In this document: positions 40,888-48,681 of the stretch, piece after piece
Layout: the number at the start of each line of letters is the position of its first letter
How positions within the stretch are numbered: position 1 is the stretch's first letter
Assembly: GCA_002335175.1 (NCBI GenBank)
Contig: DDCA01000003.1
Span: forward strand, 12,542 to 76,541
Length of the DNA stretch: 64,000 nt
Direction of reading: 5' to 3'
From: Candidatus Saccharibacteria bacterium UBA2018
GTDB lineage: Bacteria > Patescibacteriota > Saccharimonadia > Saccharimonadales > Saccharimonadaceae
Notes under the pieces: generated by a model
Told to the model about the DNA's origin: nothing
Seen by the model: only the letters and a program-made list of their open reading frames with translations
The model's database searches: none
Program-made: the position numbers and the translations under genes

Positions 40888-41735
40888 TAGCCATCGTTGG
40901 CCCGACGGCAAGCGGCAAAACAAGCCTTGCTATTGAACTGGCCAATCGCTGGGACGGCGAAATTATCTGTGCGGATTCCCGGACAGTCTATAAACACATG
41001 GACATTGGAACAGCTAAGCCAACATCAGAAGAGCAATCGCAGGTACCGCATTGGGGAATCGATTTGGTAGAGCCGGACGAGCCGTTTAGCGCTGCGGACT
41101 TCAAGCGCTATGCCTATGAGAAGATTGCGGATGTCCGAAGCCGGGGCAAGGTTCCATTTCTGGTCGGCGGAACCGGCCTATATGTCGATAGCGTTCTATA
41201 TGACTTTCAATTTGGTCCGCCAGCAGATGAGGGCTTGCGGAAAAAGTTAGAAGCAATGAGCTTAGAACAGCTTCATGCATATTGCGCTGAATACAACATT
41301 CTACTTCCTGAAAATTCGAAAAACAAACGCTACGTTATACGAGCAATTGAACAAAATAGCATAAGCGACATCAATAAATCATCGTTACAACAAGATTCTT
41401 ATATTGTAGGGATAGCAACAAAGTCTGATGAGCTGCGAACACGAATTGTAACACGTACTGAACAGCTGTTTGACCAAAATGTTGCCGAGGAAGCTACTAT
41501 GTTGGGCAAAAAATATGGGTGGAAGCACGAGTCTATGACAGGAAATATCTACCCGTTACTCAAATTACATCTGGAAGGGCGGCTAACACTTGAAGAGACT
41601 ATAGACCAAGTTACAACACTTGACTGGCGGTTAGCTAAGCGGCAGATGACATGGCTGCGTCGAAATCCGGACATCATGTGGGCGACGTTAACAGAGGCGA
41701 AATCATATATAAATTCGTTGCTCGCGGCCGAATAA
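40869..41735 (+). CDS. miaA: tRNA dimethylallyltransferase MiaA
   Basis: The 288-residue product has the P-loop IIAIVGPTASGKTSLAIELA, ICADSRTVYKHMDIGTAKP, VPHWGIDLVEPDEPFSAADF and VGGTGLYVDSV. It prenylates A37 in tRNAs that read UNN codons. The C-terminal part is short compared with the 300-320 residue norm. It starts inside the ATL gene and is co-transcribed with it. Confidence 0.95.
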   Translation: MAANPIIAIVGPTASGKTSLAIELANRWDGEIICADSRTVYKHMDIGTAKPTSEEQSQVPHWGIDLVEPDEPFSAADFKRYAYEKIADVRSRGKVPFLVGGTGLYVDSVLYDFQFGPPADEGLRKKLEAMSLEQLHAYCAEYNILLPENSKNKRYVIRAIEQNSISDINKSSLQQDSYIVGIATKSDELRTRIVTRTEQLFDQNVAEEATMLGKKYGWKHESMTGNIYPLLKLHLEGRLTLEETIDQVTTLDWRLAKRQMTWLRRNPDIMWATLTEAKSYINSLLAAE

Positions 41736-41782
41736 CTTCTGTGTTACACTAGCTACATAAATGTTATTCAGGGTAGAAACTA

Positions 41783-42382
41783 ATGATTGACGCATTGTTC
41801 GGTTCTAAGACTCGTATCAAGCTGCTGCACCTGTTTTTGAACAATCCAGGTAAGTCATTTTATGTCCGTGAGATTACCCGATTAATTGACGAGCAGATCA
41901 ATTCGGTCCGACGCGAGTTGGCCAATATGCTGAAGGTGGGCATCATTAAAAGTGATACCGCCGACAACAAGCTTTACTATGAGGTAAACCAGCGTTACCA
42001 GCATTATGTTCCGCTTCGAGCCATCTTTGGCGATGACAAAGAGGCTGGAGAAGCAGTCCAGGCTCCAAAACAATCAACACTTGATTGGCAGGGCCGTTTG
42101 GACGAGCTAGGCGGGGTTAAACTGGCTATCATGGCCGGCGTGTTCGTGGCAGGCAGCGCAAGCAAGGTCGACCTGTTAATAGTAGGCAATCCCGGACCAG
42201 CCAAAGTGAAAGCATTTATCAAAACCCTTGAGAAAAAAGAGGGTCGCGAGCTGAATTACAGTGTGCTTGCCTACGATGAGTTCTATTACCGCCTCTCAAT
42301 TCGTGATAAATTTATTACAGAGCTACTTTCGAGCAAGCACGTGGTCTTGCGCGATAGTGAGCAAATTCTTGGCGTAAAGTAG
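41783..42382 (+). CDS. Winged-helix transcriptional regulator-like protein
   Basis: The 199-residue product starts with an HTH domain (LFGSKTRIKLLHLFLNNPGKSFYVREITRLIDEQINSVRRELANMLKVGIIKS) of the kind seen in MarR/ArsR-like and nucleotidyltransferase-linked regulators. The C-terminal part (KLAIMAGVFVAGSASKVDLLIVGN ... RELNYSVLAYDEFYYRLSIRDKFI) resembles a nucleotidyltransferase-like fold without clear catalytic residues. A regulatory role is inferred. Confidence 0.7.
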   Translation: MIDALFGSKTRIKLLHLFLNNPGKSFYVREITRLIDEQINSVRRELANMLKVGIIKSDTADNKLYYEVNQRYQHYVPLRAIFGDDKEAGEAVQAPKQSTLDWQGRLDELGGVKLAIMAGVFVAGSASKVDLLIVGNPGPAKVKAFIKTLEKKEGRELNYSVLAYDEFYYRLSIRDKFITELLSSKHVVLRDSEQILGVK

Positions 42383-42416
42383 CGCCACCACTACACTGCA
42401 ATCATAAAGGAGAAAC

Positions 42417-43046
42417 ATGTTCGACTTAGAATATAAGGGAGGCAACACGGTTGTCATTGCCACTAAGAAATCAAAGCTAATTACCGATCCGGCACAGAGC
42501 ATCGTGGGCTTGAAAGATATCGAGCCAAAAAGCATGATCGCGCTTGCGACCGAGGCCCGTTTTGCGGTTCATTCAGACGATTCAGTACTCGAGGTTGAAG
42601 GTCCTGGTGAATACGAAGTCGGGGACTTTTCCATCCGTGGTATCCCAGCCCAGCGTCACCTCGACACTGACGGCTACGGCAGTACGATGTACCGCATAGA
42701 GGTTGGAGACGTCCGGATTGCGCTACTCGGAAACGTTGACCCTAAACTAAGCGATGAGCAATTAGAGAATATTGGCGTTGTCGATATGGTCATAATCCCA
42801 ATCGGCGGGGGCGGGTATACGCTTGACGCTACCTCAGCCGCTCATCTGGTGCGCCAGATTGACGCCAAAGTCGTCGTACCGGTTCATTATGCCGACAAAG
42901 CCTTGAAGTACGAAGTCCCGCAAGATGAATTCGACGTTTTCGTCAAAGAGTTTGGCGGTGAAGTCCAAGATATCGACAAGCTGAAGGTAAAAGCTGCCAG
43001 TTCATTACCGCTAGTACCAACGATTTACAAAATTGTCCGGTCATAA
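42417..43046 (+). CDS. Metallo-beta-lactamase-fold protein (UlaG-like, diverged)
   Basis: The 209-residue product has the fold signs of small MBL proteins: EYKGGNTVVIATKKSKLITDPAQS, VEGPGEYEVGDFSIRGIPAQRH and VDMVIIPIGGGGYTLDATSAAHLVRQIDAKVVVPVHYAD. The usual HxHxDH metal motif is not visible, so catalysis is uncertain. AAAGGAG precedes the ATG. It is tightly spaced after the HTH gene. Confidence 0.72.
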   Translation: MFDLEYKGGNTVVIATKKSKLITDPAQSIVGLKDIEPKSMIALATEARFAVHSDDSVLEVEGPGEYEVGDFSIRGIPAQRHLDTDGYGSTMYRIEVGDVRIALLGNVDPKLSDEQLENIGVVDMVIIPIGGGGYTLDATSAAHLVRQIDAKVVVPVHYADKALKYEVPQDEFDVFVKEFGGEVQDIDKLKVKAASSLPLVPTIYKIVRS

Positions 43047-43060
43047 TATTCCGAACCATA

Positions 43061-43092
43061 CTAAAACTCCCGCTGTTAGACGGGAGTTTTAG
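43061..43092. terminator. Bidirectional terminator
   Basis: CTAAAACTCCCG pairs with CGGGAGTTTTAG, between convergent genes (MBL-fold and rpmB). Confidence 0.9.
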
Positions 43093-43107
43093 GTACTTAG
43101 ACTCTGA

Positions 43108-43335
43108 TTATTTAGCTGTTTCGATAGCCATCTGCTTGCCAGGTTGCAGGAGACCTTTTTTCTTCAAGGTACGGATAGCAGAGGTCGAAAGCGTCATAGT
43201 AATCTTTTGGCCGTCGACGATAAACGTTTTCTTCTGAAGGTTAGGCTTGAAGACGCGGTTGGTGCGTCGCAAAGAAAAGCTAACATTGTTGCCAAATTGC
43301 TTGCCTTTACCAGTCAGTTCGCAGCGCGCAGCCAT
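43108..43335 (-). CDS. rpmB: 50S ribosomal protein L28
   Basis: The 75-residue product has MAARCELTGKGKQFGNNVSFSLRRTNRVFKPNLQKKTF and STSAIRTLKKKG, the L28 pattern, with a single Cys in place of the zinc cluster. AAGGAG precedes the ATG. It is monocistronic and basic. Confidence 0.92.
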   Translation of the reverse strand: MAARCELTGKGKQFGNNVSFSLRRTNRVFKPNLQKKTFIVDGQKITMTLSTSAIRTLKKKGLLQPGKQMAIETAK

Positions 43336-43502
43336 AGGTAGCTTCTCCTTAGAATTTATTACAAACTTATATGATTGTAGCCGAAATCAGCCTTTTGGTC
43401 AAGGGGTTAGACCTTATATCCTTATGCTTGCGCTTTTTCGGACTTGGCAGCAAAATAACAGATGAATCGCTCCAGCCACGACAAAGAAAGAGGTGAGGGG
43501 CG

Positions 43503-43934
43503 ATGCCCTTCGAAGAGTTTACAGGAATCCGATTCGTCGGTGAGCCAAATTCGAGTGACAAGTTCATGATCGCTACACGGGAGGGGACATACATCGGCGG
43601 TATGGACTACGACATTCGAGTAGAGAAATGGCGCATGTGCCTGCACCGCGCCCACTGGCCCGAACGGGTTAAGGTGGCCGTAGCCGCACTCGGGGAAGAG
43701 CTCCGCAATCGGAACTCGGGAGATGTCAGTCGGTTGAAGGATAGCCATGCCTGGCTTTCTCCCGAAGAGTTGGTGCGTAATGGCTTCTACTTCACGGTTT
43801 CGGTGGAAGTCATCATCGAGTCCGGTCTCAAGATGAATCGCAAGACCACCAACCTGAGATTTGAAGGACAAATCCTCCGACTTGACCGTCTTTCGGACAG
43901 AGAGATACCGTCGGTGGAAAAACCCGCCTCCTGA
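43503..43934 (+). CDS. 143-aa protein of unknown function, G/C-rich codons
   Basis: The product MPFEEFTGIRFVGEPNSSDKFM... has no signal peptide or membrane helix and is a mix of strands and helices (WRMCLHRAHWPERVKVAVAALGEEL; TVSVEVIIESGLKMNRKTTNLRFEGQIL). AGGTGAGGGG precedes the ATG. It is monocistronic with its own terminator. Codon use resembles the secreted-protein island at 4594-7603 and the 116-aa gene at 35480. Confidence 0.7.
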   Translation: MPFEEFTGIRFVGEPNSSDKFMIATREGTYIGGMDYDIRVEKWRMCLHRAHWPERVKVAVAALGEELRNRNSGDVSRLKDSHAWLSPEELVRNGFYFTVSVEVIIESGLKMNRKTTNLRFEGQILRLDRLSDREIPSVEKPAS

Positions 43935-43945
43935 AGTCGAGCAGT

Positions 43946-43985
43946 GCAAAACACCGCTCCTTCGGGGGCGGGCGTTTTGCTTTTT
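43946..43985 (+). terminator. Intrinsic terminator
   Basis: GCAAAAC...CCGC.CC pairs with GG.GCGG...GTTTTGC around a TTCG tetraloop, followed by TTTTT. Confidence 0.92.
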
Positions 43986-44003
43986 AGGCTATAATTGATA
44001 GTA

Positions 44004-44639
44004 GTGGAAATTGATCTTCTCTACATCGCCATTGTTATCGTCGTGATTCTGTTTTCGATGACGCTTCACGAGGCCATGCACGGGTTCGTAGCATTTTGGC
44101 TGGGTGACGATACGGCCGAGCGGGAAGGGCGGCTGACGCTGAACCCAATCAAGCACATCGACCCGTTTCTGACCATTTTGCTGCCAGTGATGCTGGCTAT
44201 AATTGGAGCACCTATATTTGGTGGCGCCAGACCAGTGCCATTTAATCCGGCACGATTAAGGTATGACGAATGGGGTGCAGCCTTGGTGGCGGTGGCCGGA
44301 CCGTTAACCAACTTTGTCATCGCATTTTTACTATTTGCCAGCTATCAGCTGTTCAATGTTCCACAGGATACCATTGCCGGCCAATTCTTAGTGACTGGTG
44401 TATTGGTTAATCTTGGTTTCTTTGTTTTCAATATGATTCCAATTCCGCCTTTGGACGGTTCGCGGATTATCTATGCTTTGGCGCCCGACTTCGTCCGTCG
44501 CGGCATGGAGGCAATCGAGCAGTTTGGGCTGATATTCATATTCGCTATCGTGCTGATAGCTAGTCCTGTTCTTGGCCTATTTATCCGAGGAGGCACAACG
44601 GGTATTTTACAGGCATTTAGCGCGTTATTTGGCGGCTAG
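44004..44639 (+). CDS. Site-2 protease family (M50) membrane protease
   Basis: The product (211 residues from GTG 44004) is a multi-pass membrane protein with the zinc site HEAMH and a downstream N-x-x-PxPxLDG motif (FNMIPIPPLDGSRI) carrying the Asp ligand. It belongs to the SpoIVFB/Rv2869-type M50 family that cuts within the membrane. TATAAT (43990-43995) ends 8 bp before the GTG: leaderless; the TTG at 43995 overlaps the -10 box. No PDZ domain is present. Confidence 0.88.
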   Translation: MEIDLLYIAIVIVVILFSMTLHEAMHGFVAFWLGDDTAEREGRLTLNPIKHIDPFLTILLPVMLAIIGAPIFGGARPVPFNPARLRYDEWGAALVAVAGPLTNFVIAFLLFASYQLFNVPQDTIAGQFLVTGVLVNLGFFVFNMIPIPPLDGSRIIYALAPDFVRRGMEAIEQFGLIFIFAIVLIASPVLGLFIRGGTTGILQAFSALFGG

Positions 44640-45194
44640 GCTTTCAGATTCAAGTAAATCAACCAACTTTTTGGTGGTATTCCAGCTACGGATGGTCATG
44701 TTTTTGTAGGCTGGCAGTTTAATAATCTTACTCATACGACTACGAATACGCTGTTCGCTTAACCTTGTAAAATACAATGCCCTAGAACCAGCCGCGGCAG
44801 TATCGACCCCATCCCTTAGCTTAAGGCTAACAACATCTTTTAAAATCTCCTGGGGGTTTGCCGGCAGCTTAAGGAAGATAACATCCGAATGATACTTGTC
44901 GGGCTGGGTACCAAAGCCTTTAGGAGCCTCATTCGTAATTGACCGGAATTCCTTGGCAGATAGAATAACTGTCGGGCCCTTATAACCAAACGCCTCGTCG
45001 ACGGCTGCATCAAATGCAACTTCCGCATCTCGTTGCGTCCCCGTATATGTAAACAATACGTTACCGCTGGCAATATAAGTGCTCACATCTTTAAACCCTG
45101 CTTTTTCTAAGCAATCGCGTAGCTCAGTCATCTTGATAATGTTATTACCACCGACATTAATTCCGCGCAGTAGTGCAACGTAACGGTTCTTCAT
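44625..45194 (-). CDS. DUF1697 family protein
   Basis: The 189-residue product matches the widespread DUF1697 family: RYVALLRGINVGGNNIIKMTELRDCLEKAGFKDVSTYIASGNVLF, then KYHSDVIFLKL and YFTRLSEQRIRSRMSKI. Function is unknown in general. TATACT lies 6 bp before the ATG, so the mRNA is probably leaderless. The 3' end overlaps the protease gene by 15 bp, convergent. Confidence 0.88.
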   Translation of the reverse strand: MKNRYVALLRGINVGGNNIIKMTELRDCLEKAGFKDVSTYIASGNVLFTYTGTQRDAEVAFDAAVDEAFGYKGPTVILSAKEFRSITNEAPKGFGTQPDKYHSDVIFLKLPANPQEILKDVVSLKLRDGVDTAAAGSRALYFTRLSEQRIRSRMSKIIKLPAYKNMTIRSWNTTKKLVDLLESESLAAK

Positions 45195-45239
45195 AGCAAA
45201 AGTATAAACCCGGGCTTGTTACTCGTAAATCGTCGGGTG

Positions 45240-45245
45240 TATACT
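45240..45245 (+). promoter_or_regulatory. -10 box of the structured RNA transcript
   Basis: TATACT sits 5 bp upstream of the RNA element. Confidence 0.5.
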
Positions 45246-45249
45246 ATAA

Positions 45250-45425
45250 GTAGGAGTTAATCCTACCGACCGATGTCTTCGGCGGACGTGGCGTAAATGA
45301 TTTCCTAACGTCATTTGATAGGGAATTCAAGTGTGGCTCACCGTGGTGAGGCATAAAGCGAATACCCACCTTGCACTAACGCGGGGATATATCAAGCGCC
45401 ACGTCTACCTAAGAGATCGGCTGTT
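45250..45425 (+). ncRNA. Structured RNA, possibly 6S-like, upstream of tRNA-Pro
   Basis: A small hairpin GTAGGA/TCCTAC (45250-45266) is followed by a long closing stem: CCGAT with ATCGG (45270-45274 / 45416-45420), TCTT with AAGA (45276-45279 / 45411-45414), and GACGTGGCG with CGCCACGTC (45285-45293 / 45397-45405). Inside lie a large open region with a small AAATGA/TCATTT hairpin and a terminal stem (CAAG...GTGG...CTCAC / GTGAG...CCAC...CTTG, 45328-45373). This closing stem, central bubble, terminal stem layout is that of 6S RNA, but no sequence motif proves it. Confidence 0.5.
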
Positions 45426-45430
45426 TATTT

Positions 45431-45508
45431 CAGGGTGTAGCTTAGCCGGGCTAAAGCGCTGCGCTGGGGGTGCAGAGATCGGAGGTTCAAATCCTCTCAC
45501 CCTGACCA
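45431..45508 (+). tRNA. tRNA-Pro (anticodon GGG)
   Basis: Acceptor CAGGGTG/CACCCTG, D-arm GCTTAGCCGGGCTAAAGC, anticodon stem CTGCG/TGCAG with loop CTGGGGG, T-loop TTCAAAT and encoded CCA. It starts 11 bp after the structured RNA. Confidence 0.93.
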
Positions 45509-45567
45509 TGAGGTCGCTGTTTGACTTCGCCAGAGTCTTCGACCATAGGTTATAATTAAATCAATTT

Positions 45568-45882
45568 ATGAAACTCGCAACGTATTTTCTCACCTGCGCA
45601 GATAAGCTAGAAGCCAACAAAATAACCGTTGCGCTTTTAGAGAAGCGGCTTGCTGCTTGCGTCAAGCAAGTGCCGGTTAGCTCTACCTTTCATTGGGAGG
45701 GCAAAATTCAGCATAGCAGTGAAATTTTACTCATGATCGACAGTTCAGAAGAGAACTTCGACCTTATCAACAAAATTGTCGCTAAATTGCACAGCTACGA
45801 CCAGTACGTCCTAACAGCCGTACCTATTAGTCGGACAACGCCGGCCGTTAATGCCTGGATTCACGGTATAATAGGTCAGTGA
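45568..45882 (+). CDS. cutA: Divalent-cation tolerance protein CutA
   Basis: The 104-residue product matches CutA1: TYFLTCADKLEANKITVALLEKRLAACVKQVPVSSTFHWEGKIQHSSEILLMI and YVLTAVPISRTTPAVNAWI. It forms a trimer of ferredoxin-like folds. TATAAT lies about 12 bp before the ATG. The stop overlaps the start of the next gene (GTGA). Confidence 0.93.
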   Translation: MKLATYFLTCADKLEANKITVALLEKRLAACVKQVPVSSTFHWEGKIQHSSEILLMIDSSEENFDLINKIVAKLHSYDQYVLTAVPISRTTPAVNAWIHGIIGQ

Positions 45883-46772
45883 AGCAACTTATCTCTGTTA
45901 GGGCTATTATCCGCGATGATGCGCGGACATTACTATTACGCCGGGCGAACGGCCGCCAATCAATCTTAGGTAAATATGAACTCCCGGGTGGCAAGATCGG
46001 CTATGGCGAACAGCCGGAAGACGCCATGGCGCGCTACTTAAAAGACGATGCCGATCTGAGTATGCAATCGGCCCAATTGTACGACGTTCTCACGTACATC
46101 GACCACGACGACCGCGACATTCAATATACGTTCATTCTGTATTTGGTGAGCCTAAGCGAAGGCGGTAACAAAGTTACCCTGAGCACGAACTACGATCAGT
46201 ATGACTGGAAAAAGCTCGGCGATGTAAAGCAGGATGAGCTAACGGAATCGTCAAAATTACTGTTGGGAATTTCTCAACAAGAGGTCACTACAACAGAGAA
46301 GAACGTGTTAATTGAAAACCCAATCATTGAAGATAGTAGCACTGTTCACAACGATCATTTGATTATTTATTCCGACGGCGGGTCACGCGGAAATCCCGGT
46401 CCGAGTGCCAGCGGATTCGTGATAATGAATCAGAACCAAGACGTTATTCACCAGGGCGGTATGTACCTTGGTATCACCACTAATAACCAGGCCGAATATC
46501 ATGGCGTTCGACTCGGGTTAGAGAAAGCGCTTGAAATGGGTGCGAAAACCGTCGATTTCCGGATGGATAGCCTGTTGGTTGTGAACCAGCTAAACGGTAT
46601 TTACAAGATAAAAAACCGCGACCTCTGGCCGATTAATGAGCGCATTCGGGAAATAGCTACCCAGTTTGAAAAAGTGACCTTCAGTCATGTCAGGCGTGAG
46701 TTTAACCAGCTAGCCGATGGCATGGTCAACAAGATACTGAACGCCCACGAAGCTGAAGCATCAGCGAAATAG
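45879..46772 (+). CDS. Nudix domain-RNase HI fusion protein
   Basis: The 297-residue product has an N-terminal Nudix fold (residues 1-135) with box GGKIGYGEQPEDAMARYLKDD: the essential REUxEE is RYLKDD, so the hydrolase is probably inactive or altered. The C-terminal half (residues 160-290) is RNase HI: IYSDGGSRGNPGPSASGFV, NNQAEYHGVRLGLEKALE, MDSLLVVNQLNG and QLADGMVN keep the D-E-D-D set. It would degrade RNA in RNA-DNA hybrids. The start codon is GTG. Confidence 0.88.
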   Translation: MKQLISVRAIIRDDARTLLLRRANGRQSILGKYELPGGKIGYGEQPEDAMARYLKDDADLSMQSAQLYDVLTYIDHDDRDIQYTFILYLVSLSEGGNKVTLSTNYDQYDWKKLGDVKQDELTESSKLLLGISQQEVTTTEKNVLIENPIIEDSSTVHNDHLIIYSDGGSRGNPGPSASGFVIMNQNQDVIHQGGMYLGITTNNQAEYHGVRLGLEKALEMGAKTVDFRMDSLLVVNQLNGIYKIKNRDLWPINERIREIATQFEKVTFSHVRREFNQLADGMVNKILNAHEAEASAK

Positions 46773-46774
46773 GG

Positions 46775-46780
46775 TATAAT
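46775..46780 (+). promoter_or_regulatory. rnpB promoter -10 box
   Basis: TATAAT immediately upstream of RNase P RNA, partly overlapping the 3' part of the region after the fusion gene. Confidence 0.7.
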
Positions 46781-46784
46781 ATTT

Positions 46785-47122
46785 GGTGGCAGCTCGGTAG
46801 ATGGTCGCTGGCGCGGTAAAACGCGTGAGAGGAAAGTCCGGGCAGTATAGGACAATGGCAGTCGCTAACGGCGACCGGGCGAGAGCCTAGGGAAAGTGCC
46901 ACAGAAACGAAACTACCCCTTACGGGGCAAAGGTGAAACGAGTAGTGTAAGAGACTACAGCGCACCGTGGTGACACGACGCGGAGGTAAACCCTGCCTAC
47001 TGCAAGGAGAGTCGCATATAAGGGCGGTCCGTCCGCGGCTCGATAACCGCAAGATGTGTCTGGCAACAGGCGTACTAGATAGATGACCATCCACGACAGA
47101 ACCCGGCTTATCGCCGAGCTGC
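46785..47122 (+). ncRNA. rnpB: RNase P RNA
   Basis: Hallmarks are GAGGAAAGTCCGGGC, the ACAGAAAC core, AGGTGAAACG, GGTAAACCC, AGGGCGGTCCGTCC and the 3' ACAGAACCCGGCTTA that pairs with the 5' end. The order fits a type A bacterial RNase P RNA. It trims the 5' leaders of the tRNAs in this window. Confidence 0.95.
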
Positions 47123-47126
47123 TACT

Positions 47127-47155
47127 AAAAAATCCCCGATTGTCGGGGATTTTTT
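47127..47155 (+). terminator. rnpB terminator
   Basis: AAAAAATCCCCGA pairs with TCGGGGATTTTTT around a TTG loop. Confidence 0.92.
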
Positions 47156-47477
47156 AGTTTTGGCTAGGCCTCTTATTCAAAATGCGTCTAATCATAAGGG
47201 TGGCTCCTAAGATTATCCACCCCAGTACGAAGGGAAGACCAAATAGTACGATGTAAACCACTGTCCATCCCAGGGAGGCGATGAATGGCTTGTGGCAGAG
47301 CTGCATCATCATGCTGTCGTGCGTGCATGCGTAGGAAGTCTTGTCCATGTTGAGCGCCGGTAGCAAATTTAAAAGATACACTAAGATCAGTGTTAAAAAA
47401 AGCAGGACAGAATACCAAATAAAAAACTTCCCAAGCCCGCCTTGAGCGGCGTAAAACTTGAGAAGTTTTTGTTTCAC
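47154..47477 (-). CDS. Two-pass membrane protein of unknown function
   Basis: The 107-residue product has two strong helices (FFIWYSVLLFLTLILVYLLNLL and WTVVYIVLFGLPFVLGWIILGATLMI) joined by a loop with two Cys (SYACTHD and QLCHKP) and a His- and Met-containing stretch. It sits 3 bp downstream of rplT on the same strand, so it may be expressed from the infC operon. Confidence 0.7.
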   Translation of the reverse strand: MKQKLLKFYAAQGGLGKFFIWYSVLLFLTLILVYLLNLLPALNMDKTSYACTHDSMMMQLCHKPFIASLGWTVVYIVLFGLPFVLGWIILGATLMIRRILNKRPSQN

Positions 47478-47480
47478 GAG

Positions 47481-47822
47481 CTATTTAACGCTTTTAACAA
47501 CGGCGGTGAAGGCTGCAGGCTCGTTGACGGCAAGTTCAGATAGAACTTTGCGGTCGAGTTCAACGTTAGCCTTTTTGAGGCCGCTGATTAACTGACCATA
47601 GGTCAGGCCGTTTTCACGGGCTGCGGCATTAATTCGCGTAATCCAGAGTGAGCGCAGGTCGCGTTTGCGGTTGCGGCGGTCACGGTAGGCATACTGCAAT
47701 GCACGAATTACACCTTGCTTCGCAAGACGGAAGCTACGGGTGCGGTTGTGCTGCATGCCTTTGGCTTGCTTCAATATCTTCTTGTGTTTGGCGCGGGCTG
47801 GTACGCCTCGTTTAACTCGCAT
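47481..47822 (-). CDS. rplT: 50S ribosomal protein L20
   Basis: The 113-residue basic product has MRVKRGVPARAKHKKILKQAKGMQHNRTRSFRLAKQGVIRALQYAYRDRRNRKRDLRSLWITRINAAARENGLTYGQLISGL, a full L20. It is required early in 50S assembly. It follows rpmI by 3 bp in the infC-rpmI-rplT operon. Confidence 0.97.
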   Translation of the reverse strand: MRVKRGVPARAKHKKILKQAKGMQHNRTRSFRLAKQGVIRALQYAYRDRRNRKRDLRSLWITRINAAARENGLTYGQLISGLKKANVELDRKVLSELAVNEPAAFTAVVKSVK

Positions 47823-47825
47823 GTT

Positions 47826-48020
47826 CTAGACTCCTAATGATCTTTTAACGTTCTTGGCCATTTTACCGGTAACAACGCCTGTCGTATTGATGGCGCGTTT
47901 GCGGCTTTTGGATTTTTTAGCCAATAAGTGGCCCCCCGAGGCACGCAGCCGGGTAATCTTGCCGCTGCCCGTCAGTTTGACGCGCTTAGCGGTACCTTTA
48001 TGGGTTTTTAGCTTTGGCAT
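47826..48020 (-). CDS. rpmI: 50S ribosomal protein L35
   Basis: The 64-residue product MPKLKTHKGTAKRVKLTGSGKITRLRASGGHLLAKKSKSRKR is a canonical L35. AAGGAG precedes the ATG. It is the middle gene of the infC operon. Confidence 0.96.
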   Translation of the reverse strand: MPKLKTHKGTAKRVKLTGSGKITRLRASGGHLLAKKSKSRKRAINTTGVVTGKMAKNVKRSLGV

Positions 48021-48064
48021 TATTTACTCCTTATTTCGCTCGTACTATCTTACGCCAGGCTGGC

Positions 48065-48577
48065 TCAGCCTTTACGGCGAACTACTATGCTCAAGTTGCG
48101 ACCGGCCATCATCGGCTGCTGTTCGACGACTGCGTCGTCCTCCAGTAGGGCGACAATCTTATCGACCATCACATAGCCTAATTCCTTGTGGGCCATTTCG
48201 CGGCCTCTGTAGACAATCTGAATTCGCACTTTGTGACCTTCAGCCAAAAAGGCGCGGATCTTACGCAGTTTGATATCCAAGTCGCCACTTCCAATCTTGA
48301 GACCAAAACGCATTTGTTTTAGTTCTGATTGCTTACTTTTCGCCCGGCTTTTTTGTTGCTCCTTCATCTTCTGGTATTGGAATTTACCCCAGTCGACGAT
48401 TTTTGCTACGGGCGGATCGGCGTTCGGTGAGATTTCTACCAGGTCAACGCCTGCCTCTTCGGCTTGCTTCAGTGCTTCGTTTCGGGGGAGGATACCGAGT
48501 TGTTCCCCGCTTGGCCCGATGACGCGTAGCTGTGAAGCCCGAATTTGGTCATTGATCCGGATGCTGTTTGTAGCTAT
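48065..48577 (-). CDS. infC: Translation initiation factor IF-3, non-AUG start
   Basis: The translation IRINDQIRASQLRVIGPSGEQLGILPRNEALKQAEEAGVDLVEISPNADPPVAKIVDWGKFQYQ then KMKEQQKSRAKSKQSELKQMRFGLKIGSGDLD is IF-3 (170 residues). No ATG, GTG or TTG lies between the conserved start and an upstream in-frame TAG. The best start is ATA at 48577-48575, 6 bp after GGGAG; ATT immediately after the GGGAG is the alternative. Unusual starts (AUU, AUC, AUA) are known for infC and let IF-3 repress its own synthesis. Confidence 0.9.
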   Translation of the reverse strand: MATNSIRINDQIRASQLRVIGPSGEQLGILPRNEALKQAEEAGVDLVEISPNADPPVAKIVDWGKFQYQKMKEQQKSRAKSKQSELKQMRFGLKIGSGDLDIKLRKIRAFLAEGHKVRIQIVYRGREMAHKELGYVMVDKIVALLEDDAVVEQQPMMAGRNLSIVVRRKG

Positions 48578-48681
48578 TGAAATCTCCCTTGTCTACTTTG
48601 CCACTAATGGCTTGTCGCTTGTATGAGCGTTTAACTCGTTGTCTATGGTAGCACATAACACCTCAAGAGTTCAAGAGGTGA

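Noticed and set aside
46726..47094. 122-codon minus-strand ORF over RNase P RNA
   Set aside because: The region is clearly rnpB on the plus strand.
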